Assembly (NCBI GenBank): GCA_964448285.1
Contig: CAYUWG010000032.1
Coordinates: 1 to 39,369 of the forward strand
Direction of reading: 5' to 3'
Length of the DNA stretch: 39,369 bases
DNA from: CAYUWG01 sp964448285
Lineage (GTDB): Bacteria; Bacteroidota; Ignavibacteria; SZUA-365
Each line of letters opens with the position of its first letter. Position 1 is the stretch's first letter. The notes under the pieces were generated by a model, which worked only from the letters and a program-made list of their open reading frames with translations, searched no databases and was not told where the DNA came from. Made by a program: the position numbers and the translations under genes. Shown here piece by piece: positions 18,401 to 24,296 of this stretch.

Positions 18401-18686
18401 AAGCGATTTCCACCGGAAGGCCGTGCGTGTCCCATCCCGCTTTGCGCTGCACCTGATATCCGGTGAGTGTTTTGTATCGACAGATGAGGTCCTTCAGCGT
18501 CCTCGACATGACGTGATGAATGCCAGGTTTCCCATTCACTGTCGGCGGCCCTTCGTAGAAAGTGAATCGCTCAGCACCTTCACGCAAGGATATGCTCTTA
18601 CGGAAAATTTCTTCCTCGCGCCAATGAGAAAGGATTTCTTGCTCGAGTGCTGGATAGGATATCTGGTCTGGAAAAGGCTTGAACAT
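15492..18686 (-). CDS. ileS: isoleucyl-tRNA synthetase, long type with GIHH signature
   Basis: Charges tRNA-Ile. At 1064 residues it matches the longer, eukaryote-like IleRS type rather than the ~930-residue E. coli type. The first class I signature sits in 'TVNGKPGIHHVMSR'. The usual HxGH is replaced by G55-I-H-H58, confirmed from the codons at 18513-18524. The second signature is intact (QKMSKSKGN). The CP1 editing domain has 'VWTTTPWTL' and 'GIVHIAPAFGVDDYD'. The C-terminal tRNA-binding part is long and shows no paired-cysteine zinc site. The gene starts 3 bases after the DUF2905 stop and lies in the yggS-rluD operon. It is the only ileS in the window, so it may be the housekeeping enzyme. 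Confidence 0.97.
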   Translation of the reverse strand: MFKPFPDQISYPALEQEILSHWREEEIFRKSISLREGAERFTFYEGPPTVNGKPGIHHVMSRTLKDLICRYKTLTGYQVQRKAGWDTHGLPVEIALEKELEFAQKSDIEKFGVDRFNQKAKELVYKHIEMKQGWRSLTERMGYWIDLDDAYITCTNEYIESVWWALSRFYEKGLIYKGFKIVPQCPHCETPLSSHELALGYREVRDPNVYVKFRIKDDAAAFLVWTTTPWTLISNVALAVHPDVEYVKIRTAEHGVLILASARLSVITEQYEEIESMNGKALAGMEYEPLFAYVPVDRKAYYVVEGDFVTTEDGSGIVHIAPAFGVDDYDMLKEYDLPFLLPVSPGGRFSDQVTDFAGRTVKTINFATHSEEGVDPEIIMHLKKQGRIYRSSKDYLHSYPHCWRCDNPLIYYARDSWYIRTTAYVDEMIALNKRINWCPPEVGTGRFGNWLDENKDWSLSRDRYWGTPLPIWVSDDGEDHFCVGSIEQLYEGWMMVNGDKVHPSKSDLDLHKPFVDGIFFERNGKTYRRTPELIDVWFDSGAMPFAQFHYPFENRELFERNFPADFICEGIDQTRGWFYTLHAISSALFGKPAFLNLIVNELILDKSGQKMSKSKGNVVDPFQIIEKYGADATRWYLVTNSPPWRQTMFNEADIEGVQKNFFRALTNTYQFFTLYANIDGFTGSESPIPLQDRPEIDRWILTELNALIASHYEDMQAYDVTAAARAVSDFTIDQLSNWYVRRNRRRFWKGESTSDKLAAYQTLHRCLLVVAQLMSPFAPFLSDALYRRLTGENSTAPASVHLSDFPDRGEVDGKLRSRMHNAQRVVSITRNLREQTKLKTRQPLSRILIATHSDHTVSDIESMKDVILEETNIRMIEFIGTDSEIVRRKARPNFKVIGPKYGKAVKQIAEQIRAFSNEDIERFEEAGKYPIMIGEVAFELSIDDIEILHEDIEGWTIGTDDDLVVALDTTLTEELINEGLAREFVNRIQNLRKDQGFDVIDRITVLYETQDALLNRAIQSTESYIRSETLAEKLLFAEIPDNDAVAVSINEFQCRIYITLASAS

Positions 18687-18689
18687 GTG

Positions 18690-18935
18690 TTAATGGTTTT
18701 TCGAATGGAAAAGCTGATCAGTGAAAATGGCCACGGCAACGAGTACGATGCTCATGAGAATACAGGTCGTGATGGGAAAGAACAGTTCCCTGCCGCCGAT
18801 GAAATAATGCAGGTCGCCGGGCAGTGACCCTAAGAATGGAATCGCGCCGTCGAGGAATACCCATAACGATCCAGCCACTGAAATTGTCAGCAGCATCATG
18901 ATGAGGATGGGTAATGCGCGGGCGTCGGTTTCCAT
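18690..18935 (-). CDS. small DUF2905-like membrane protein
   Basis: 81 residues with two hydrophobic segments (LPILIMMLLTISVAGSLWVF and ITTCILMSIVLVAVAIF) joined by 'FLGSLPGDLHYFIGGRELFFP'. The 'LPGD...FFPITTCILMSI' pattern is the DUF2905 family core. Function is unknown. The gene is packed between pnp (4 bases) and ileS (3 bases), so it is surely translated as part of this operon. Confidence 0.8.
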   Translation of the reverse strand: METDARALPILIMMLLTISVAGSLWVFLDGAIPFLGSLPGDLHYFIGGRELFFPITTCILMSIVLVAVAIFTDQLFHSKNH

Positions 18936-18939
18936 GGTC

Positions 18940-19764
18940 TTATGACAGGCGTGAGATGACCCCTTTCATTATCGTCCGGAGTTTCGGTTCTGCACCGTTC
19001 GCGATGCGAATGATTTCCGGAACGTCAACCGGTGCGAGCGCATCAGGGAAGCACTCATCGGTGATGATGGAAAAGCCAAGCACCTTCATGCTCATGTGGA
19101 TAGCGACGATATTCTCCGGCACGGTGGACATCCCAACGGCGTCGGCTCCGATGGTGCGAAGGAAACGATACTCCGCTCTCGTTTCAAGATTCGGCCCTGC
19201 GACCGCAACGAACACACCTTTGCGAAGATGAATCCTTTCGTCGAGCGCAACCTGTTCAGCAAGCACGATCAATTCCTCGGAATAGGGTTCACTCATGTCG
19301 GGGAATCGCGGACCGAGCGATTCGTCATTCGGTCCGATCAAAGGATTGTCGCCGATGAGGTTTATGTGGTCTGCGATCAGCATGATGTCGCCTCGGCGAT
19401 AGTGTGGATTCATTCCGCCCGCAGCATTCGAAATGAGCAGCGTACGCACACCGAGCGCGTGCATGACACGAACAGGAAAGGTCACCTGTTGCAAGGAGTA
19501 CCCTTCATAGTAGTGAAAGCGTCCCTGCATGACGACAACATGCTTCCCGGACAGCGTTCCGAAAATCAACCGCCCTTTGTGTGACTCTACGGTCGAAAGC
19601 GGAAATCGTGGGATGTCACCGTACTCGATGACCGTCTGGTCGTGAATTTCAGATACCAAGCCGCCAAGTCCCGTCCCCAAGATGATTCCGATAGAAGGCT
19701 CTGCACTCGTGCGTGTACGAATCAGCTCTACGGCGTCTTGAATGTGTTTCCGCAGTTCCGTCAT
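18940..19764 (-). CDS. pnp: purine nucleoside phosphorylase
   Basis: Phosphorolysis of inosine and guanosine to free base and ribose-1-phosphate (trimeric PNP/MTAP family). 274 residues. Motifs are the phosphate loop 'ILGTGLGGL', 'ESHKGRL', 'MQGRFHYYEGY', 'ISNAAGGMNPHYRRGD', 'AGPNLETRAEYRF' and 'DAVGMSTVPE'. The start overlaps the divIVA stop as ATGA, so the two are translationally coupled. A true PNP and a methylthioadenosine phosphorylase differ at few positions, but the 'HYYEGY' and 'GPNLETRAE' text favours PNP. Confidence 0.93.
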   Translation of the reverse strand: MTELRKHIQDAVELIRTRTSAEPSIGIILGTGLGGLVSEIHDQTVIEYGDIPRFPLSTVESHKGRLIFGTLSGKHVVVMQGRFHYYEGYSLQQVTFPVRVMHALGVRTLLISNAAGGMNPHYRRGDIMLIADHINLIGDNPLIGPNDESLGPRFPDMSEPYSEELIVLAEQVALDERIHLRKGVFVAVAGPNLETRAEYRFLRTIGADAVGMSTVPENIVAIHMSMKVLGFSIITDECFPDALAPVDVPEIIRIANGAEPKLRTIMKGVISRLS

Positions 19765-20405
19765 GAATGAGTGTCCTGTAAAGTGTCTAACTGTTGAATG
19801 ATCACGCGCAAATCCTCGATTCCCAATCCATCGCCCGGTTGAGCAGTCGTTTGCGGTGTTTCGTCGAAAGGCTCGCGTACATGTTCTTGCAAGGATTCGA
19901 GAAAGTCGATCTGCGAGAGAAGCAAACCCTTGAAGCGTGCGATCAACGCCACGCGTCGCGAATGCAACAAGCCGATCTGGTCGAAAAGGCTTTGAACCTT
20001 TTGCATGGATTCAGCGATGATGCGCTCTGCTTTTTTCTCAGCGTCATGGATAACGACAGCGGCTTCTTCTTTTGCGTTTTGAAGGAGAATCTTCCGTTCG
20101 AACTCCGACTGTGACGCAATGCTTGCTGCATTCGAGCGGGACTGTTCGATTATCTTCGACGAAGTCGCTTCCATCTCGGCAAGCATGCGTTTCATCTTTT
20201 CCTCCAACTCTCCGGAAGCCTTCAGGCGTGTTTCGAGCTTCGCAGCGTAAGCTTTGAGTTTGTTGTTCTCTTCGACCAATGCATTGATCCGATTGAGAGC
20301 ATTCTCACGAAGCTGCTCAACGTCGCGGGGGTCGATGCCACGAAATTTTTTCCGAAGGACGATAGCGTTCCAATTGTCGTTTGTCGTGTTCTGGTTTTGA
20401 TCCAT
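19761..20405 (-). CDS. DivIVA-like coiled-coil protein
   Basis: 214 residues. The N-terminus contains 'VLRKKFRGIDPRDVEQL', the DivIVA/GpsB lipid-binding signature in which a hydrophobic-basic loop senses membrane curvature. About 130 residues of Glu/Lys/Ala-rich coiled coil follow (from 'ALVEENNKLKAYAAKLE' to 'KKAERIIAESMQKV'). The tail is Pro/Gln-containing and ends without a known domain. DivIVA proteins mark poles or division sites and recruit partners. Between yggS and ileS it occupies the same place as Bacillus divIVA, which supports the assignment. Confidence 0.85.
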   Translation of the reverse strand: MDQNQNTTNDNWNAIVLRKKFRGIDPRDVEQLRENALNRINALVEENNKLKAYAAKLETRLKASGELEEKMKRMLAEMEATSSKIIEQSRSNAASIASQSEFERKILLQNAKEEAAVVIHDAEKKAERIIAESMQKVQSLFDQIGLLHSRRVALIARFKGLLLSQIDFLESLQEHVREPFDETPQTTAQPGDGLGIEDLRVIIQQLDTLQDTHS

Positions 20406-20413
20406 GCTCGCCT

Positions 20414-21097
20414 CTAATTCATTCGTTCACCGAACAGGCCAGTCCCTATTCTGAGGATTGTCGCTCCTTCTTCGATAGCCACTTCAAAATCTCCGGTCAT
20501 GCCCATGGAGAGTTGTGTCATCGGCGGATTGAGATTGAAAGCGATGTTCATCGAATGGAGTAATTCTTTCATTCTCCTGAATGCTGGTCGAACCATCTCC
20601 GGATCAGGTAACCATTCTGCGACAGTCATCAATCCCCTGACCCGGACATTCGAAAGCGAGAAAATCGGTGCGGCGACATCGAGAAGAGTTTCAGGAGAGA
20701 ATCCGTATTTCGAGGCCTCGTCGCTGATGTTGATTTCAAGAAGGATATCCGTTTGCTTTTCCATCTCTTGTGAACGCTTGTCGATTTCCTGAGCGATGGC
20801 AACCGAGTCCACCGAGTGGATGAGATGACAGTACGGAAGAATGTGCTTGACTTTATTCCTCTGAAGATGACCTACGAGGTGAAACCTATGTGGACGGAGA
20901 GCATCCCGCTTTCCCAAATACTCCTGCACCCTGTTCTCACCTATATCGGTCAATCCAAGCGCAATCGCCTCATTGATCCGGTCAGGTGAGATGGTTTTCG
21001 TCACCGCCACGAGCAATACGCTTTCACGCGGTCTGTTGGCACGTTTGCAGGCAGCATCGATTCGATATTCTATGTCGGAAACCCACTGGTTCAACAT
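20414..21097 (-). CDS. yggS: YggS/PROSC-family pyridoxal-phosphate homeostasis protein
   Basis: Single-domain PLP-binding TIM-barrel protein that buffers pyridoxal phosphate. ATG 21097 gives 227 residues; the frame opens 60 bases earlier, but a promoter ends 6 bases before this ATG. The PLP lysine is K34 in 'LLVAVTKTISP'. Other family motifs are 'IGENRVQEY', 'FHLVGHLQRNK', 'HSVDSV', 'LLEINISDEASKYGF', 'LSMGMTGDFEVAIEEGAT' and 'RIGTGLFG'. It is the first gene of the long minus-strand operon, equivalent to ylmE. Confidence 0.95.
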   Translation of the reverse strand: MLNQWVSDIEYRIDAACKRANRPRESVLLVAVTKTISPDRINEAIALGLTDIGENRVQEYLGKRDALRPHRFHLVGHLQRNKVKHILPYCHLIHSVDSVAIAQEIDKRSQEMEKQTDILLEINISDEASKYGFSPETLLDVAAPIFSLSNVRVRGLMTVAEWLPDPEMVRPAFRRMKELLHSMNIAFNLNPPMTQLSMGMTGDFEVAIEEGATILRIGTGLFGERMN

Positions 21098-21103
21098 AAC
21101 TTT

Positions 21104-21137
21104 CGAATATACCCGTCGATTCTCATTTGATACAAAA
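21104..21137 (-). promoter_or_regulatory. Bacteroidota-type promoter of the yggS-rluD operon
   Basis: On the minus strand TTTTG (21133-21137), a 21-base spacer and TATATTCG (21104-21111) match the TTTG / TAnnTTTG pattern with one mismatch. Only 6 bases separate the -7 box from the ATG at 21097, so the transcript is leaderless or nearly so. This is the best promoter match I found in the window. Confidence 0.6.
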
Positions 21138-21633
21138 CTCCTCACCTCGGTATGCATGAGCAGAGCATCGTTTCATCCGATGACATGAAGATGATTCACC
21201 TGACCGACGAGAGTGCCTTGCCGATTGAATTGCTTTATCCAACTTTTCTTTGACTCTGATCCATGGGATGTGATTCCTTGAACGGCGACAAAGATTTTTC
21301 ATAATCTTGGGACCGACTATTTGATTTCTGATTTCTCGCATTGTAGTTTGGAGCGCATAGGTTAGACACCCGTTTTTTCGGGTGATCGCAATGAGAAAAT
21401 CAACCCAAGGCACCTCCCGCCAGAAAGATTCTCGACCATCGAACCTTCGCAACACGTACGTCAAACACATGATTCCAGGGCAAGTAGAGTCGGGGATGCC
21501 TATGCTCCGTCTCAAGGCACTATTCAACACCGGGGGCTTGTTTCAGGGATCACAGAACGGAAAGTCTGACTTTCTTCTCAACCACGATACTCTTCAATTC
21601 ATAAAACAACGTTTCAAAGGAGCTTAGAGCGGC
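21138..21633. other. intergenic region, no gene recognised
   Basis: About 500 bases lie between the yggS promoter and the PfkB gene. Overlapping short frames occur on both strands but show no signal peptide or family motif. A 6-bp stem with a T6 loop (CACCCG/CGGGTG) lies at 21367-21384; no T-tract follows, so it is not a typical terminator. An AAAGGAG stretch at 21615-21622 is a possible ribosome site for the PfkB gene, though 12-13 bases from its ATG. The PfkB promoter should be here, but I cannot place it. Confidence 0.5.
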
Positions 21634-22599
21634 ATGAGTGATTATTTTATTCAGCCAACGATCATGTACGATGTGACCACGATCGGCGATGCGTATGTGG
21701 AACTTCGTGCAGGGGAAGCATCGCTGCCGGAGGCGAAGCATTTCGAACGTCATATCGCCGGATCGGCAGCTCAGATCGCCATCTACACGAGTATGCTCGG
21801 CGGAAAGGCGAACTGCATTGCATCCGTTGGGGCTGATGCATTAGGGACCTTTGTTCAAAATTATCTTCGCCAGTTCAAAGTCAACGTCACCGGTCTTCAG
21901 TTCTCGCGCGAGCATCCGACTTCCCTGCTCTTTGCAGCGAGGGCTGGTCGCATTTTACAAACGACATACTACCGGTTGTCGGATTGGCAATTGCACAATA
22001 CGAAAGAGCACGTGTTGCTGGCGCAAAGCTCTCGCATCGTTCATGGAACGGGATTCTGTCTCTGGAAGCATCCTGCGCGGCACAGCGTGTTCGAGATTCT
22101 CAGGCTCACGAAGAAGTTCAACAGCACGACAGTGCTTCAGCCGTTTTATGAACCCGCGTTGTGGCGTGATCGAAACGATGCGATGAACACAATAAAGAAG
22201 ACGCTACAGTTCGCGGATATTGCCACGCCTACGGTCGATGACGCCGAACATCTTTTCGGCAAAGCCACGCGCGAGGATTACGTGAAGAAGTATCAGGACC
22301 TCGGGGCAGAAATCGTGATTCTCACGATGGGAAAAGACGGAAGCTTGATGTCGGATGGTGCGAATACGATTCGTATCCCTTCAGTCGATGCGAAAATCGT
22401 TGATCCATCCGGCGTGAACGATGCGTGGCATGCCGGACTGTATCACGCAATGGTTGAAGGCAAAGAGCTGCCGAATGCCATTCTCTTCGCAAACGCTGTC
22501 GCTGCATACGCCCTACAACAGCCGGGAACGCTCGTTCCGCTTCCTCCTGCGCAAGAGATTTCAGAGTCGATGCTTCAGAAATCGTTTAGCGATATCTGA
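21634..22599 (+). CDS. PfkB-family carbohydrate or nucleoside kinase
   Basis: 321 residues of ribokinase fold. The N-terminus has 'TTIGDAYVELRAGEASLPEA' and a first PfkB-type region 'HIAGSAAQIAIYTSMLGGKANCIASVG'. The C-terminal signature is 'DPSGVNDAWHAGLYHAM', where the catalytic base should be D263. The anion-hole motif reads GVND instead of the usual GAGD. 'IVILTMGKDGSLM' is the ATP-side strand. The substrate (fructose, ribose, 2-keto-3-deoxygluconate or another) cannot be read from the sequence. It converges with aat, with 2 bases between the stops. ATG 21634 is used; ATG 21664 also fits the family start. Confidence 0.85.
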   Translation: MSDYFIQPTIMYDVTTIGDAYVELRAGEASLPEAKHFERHIAGSAAQIAIYTSMLGGKANCIASVGADALGTFVQNYLRQFKVNVTGLQFSREHPTSLLFAARAGRILQTTYYRLSDWQLHNTKEHVLLAQSSRIVHGTGFCLWKHPARHSVFEILRLTKKFNSTTVLQPFYEPALWRDRNDAMNTIKKTLQFADIATPTVDDAEHLFGKATREDYVKKYQDLGAEIVILTMGKDGSLMSDGANTIRIPSVDAKIVDPSGVNDAWHAGLYHAMVEGKELPNAILFANAVAAYALQQPGTLVPLPPAQEISESMLQKSFSDI

Positions 22600-22601
22600 T
22601 C

Positions 22602-23177
22602 TTAACCGAACAACTTCGTCTCGATTTTCAACGCCTGCTGTAAGCGCCTGAGATAATCAGATCTGGGGATCAGTACCCCACCGTGCCTCGCGAGATTCTC
22701 GGTGAGGTATTGTGTGTCGAGGAGAACCATTCCATTGCTTCGCATCGAATGGATGAGAAACGCGAGTGCGACTTTCGACGCGTCCGTCTCCGTGTGAAAC
22801 ATCGACTCGCCGAAAAATGCCCCGCCGAGAGCGACGCCATAAAGTCCGCCGACAAGACTGCCTTCCCGCCAGGATTCGACGCTATGGGCAAATCCTAACG
22901 AATGAAGTTCACAATAACTTTCCACGATCACTTCATTGATCCATGTCTCATCACGATCGGCGCACCGGCGAATGACTTCTTCAAATGCCGTGTTCACTCG
23001 AATCTCGAAACGATTGGAACGAATGACCCTTCGAAGCGAGCGTGAAGGCGTGAAGCGGCTCAACTCAATGATTGCACGTGGGTCGGGACTGTAGAGGGAA
23101 ATTGTCCCATCCGTGTCCGCCATCGGAAAGAGTCCATTCCGGTACCACGACAGCAGCTCATCCACTGGTATTCGCAT
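22602..23177 (-). CDS. aat: leucyl/phenylalanyl-tRNA-protein transferase
   Basis: Adds Leu or Phe from aminoacyl-tRNA to proteins with N-terminal Arg or Lys, tagging them for ClpS/ClpAP (N-degron pathway). ATG 23177 gives 191 residues, starting 13 bases after the stop of the upstream recombinase-like gene; the frame continues upstream without similarity. Family motifs are 'LLSWYRNGLFPMAD', 'LYSPDPRAIIEL', 'TWINEVIVESYCELHSLGFAHSVE', 'LVGGLYGVALGGAFFGESMF', 'KVALAFLIHSM' and 'LLDTQYLTENLARHGG'. Confidence 0.95.
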   Translation of the reverse strand: MRIPVDELLSWYRNGLFPMADTDGTISLYSPDPRAIIELSRFTPSRSLRRVIRSNRFEIRVNTAFEEVIRRCADRDETWINEVIVESYCELHSLGFAHSVESWREGSLVGGLYGVALGGAFFGESMFHTETDASKVALAFLIHSMRSNGMVLLDTQYLTENLARHGGVLIPRSDYLRRLQQALKIETKLFG

Positions 23178-23190
23178 AGCGCGAAAGGCC

Positions 23191-24075
23191 TCAAAGAGAT
23201 TGGCCTTGCTCCTTGAGCTTCTCGACCACTTTCTGAAGATTACGCACGGAAGAGACACCCAGCATCCGTGAAAGAGCCTCCTGTGAATCGCCATTGAGAA
23301 GCGCATGAACGGCAAAAGTGTTGCGAAGAATCGTCGGATTCACGTTCGGCATTCCAACTTCACGTCCGGTTCTTTTCACGATCGTATCGATGCTCATTTG
23401 CGTCAATTCGCTTCCATCCATTTGAATGAACAGCGTCTCTTCCCGTCGCATCCTCGCAAGAATGTTGATCCCTCGTCGTTTGAAATACTGTTTCAGTGCA
23501 GCCTGCGTCCGCGTCGTGAGATATACGAAACGCGTCATCCGCCCGCGCTGCCCACGAATAAAAATCTTCCCTTCCCTTGGCGTGAGGTGAAGGTCGCCGC
23601 ACGTGAGTGAGCAAATCTCAGCACTGCGTAATCCCCCGTGCAGCAAAAGAAGGATTACGCAACTATCCAAGGGATAGCGTTTACTTTCCGCTGTCCGGAT
23701 TAAAAGAAGAGCATCCTTCCGTGTGAGTAACACGGGAGCAGAGGGTTCCATCGGCAATCCCGAAATATCGTGTGCTGGATTGGCGAGGATAATCCCTTCC
23801 GTGTGACAGAATTCGAAAAACTGACGCACCGCCGTTATGCGTCTGTTCACGGAGGTCGGCGATGCCTTCCGCGTCAGCAGAAATCCACGAAAGTCGGTGA
23901 TGTCCGCTTTCGTTATTTCCGAAAGATGGAATCCCTCGCCGATCGTACTCCTCATCCATCGCAAAAATTTTCCCGCGTCGTTCGTGTACGAACGGACGGT
24001 GTTCTCATGCTTCCCGTTTTTCTCGAGATACTTTTGGAAGGTAGAAAGGAGTTTATCGATTTGCAGGGTTGTCAT
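23191..24075 (-). CDS. tyrosine-recombinase-fold protein lacking catalytic tyrosine
   Basis: 294 residues from ATG 24075, the size and layout of XerC/XerD. The N-terminal SAM-like core-binding domain is clear ('YLEKNGKHENTVRSYTNDA' and 'SVNRRITAVRQFFEFC'). The catalytic fold keeps the first arginine (R150, 'HGGLRSAEI') and the second (R251, 'TILRNTFAVH'). The hairpin Lys is Gln at about 176, the HxxR His is Thr248, the LGHSS His is Val274 and the nucleophilic Tyr is Val at about 283. I re-read the last codons to confirm that no Tyr occurs in the tail and that the frame is continuous. It probably binds DNA without strand exchange, or has lost its function. It is co-directional with aat, 13 bases upstream. 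Confidence 0.85.
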   Translation of the reverse strand: MTTLQIDKLLSTFQKYLEKNGKHENTVRSYTNDAGKFLRWMRSTIGEGFHLSEITKADITDFRGFLLTRKASPTSVNRRITAVRQFFEFCHTEGIILANPAHDISGLPMEPSAPVLLTRKDALLLIRTAESKRYPLDSCVILLLLHGGLRSAEICSLTCGDLHLTPREGKIFIRGQRGRMTRFVYLTTRTQAALKQYFKRRGINILARMRREETLFIQMDGSELTQMSIDTIVKRTGREVGMPNVNPTILRNTFAVHALLNGDSQEALSRMLGVSSVRNLQKVVEKLKEQGQSL

Positions 24076-24253
24076 AGTGAGGCAACGGAATTCAAACACA
24101 TCACAACATTCTTTGAAGATAGGTTTGGGTCTCCCTAAATACAAGTAGTCGGGCAGAACCGATGTCGGTGAAGAGTTCGCAAGTCCCTGTCAATAAAGAA
24201 GATTCTCGCCGTCATGCCCGCCTCTGCCGCTTTCCCAAGTGCCCTCGTTGTCG

Positions 24254-24261
24254 TATCTTGT
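24254..24261 (+). promoter_or_regulatory. possible -7 element of gyrA
   Basis: TATCTTGT 36 bases before the gyrA ATG fits TAnnTTTG loosely. At the -33 distance there is TTT rather than TTG, so the assignment is weak. Confidence 0.25.
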
Positions 24262-24296
24262 GCTTGGATTTTACACCAATTCTCCCTCTCCACTCT

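Noticed and set aside
21367..21384. Hairpin with T6 loop read as a terminator
   Set aside because: The T-run is in the loop and not after the stem; the stem is only 6 bp and no gene ends just before it.
21123..21530. Minus-strand frame of 135 codons upstream of yggS
   Set aside because: It overlaps the yggS promoter and start, has no family motif and shows frequent Arg/Ser/Cys typical of non-coding frames.
23191..24075. Integrase of the 34188-37522 island
   Set aside because: It lies 10 kb away, lacks the catalytic Tyr and is embedded next to aat, so it cannot be assigned as that island's integrase.
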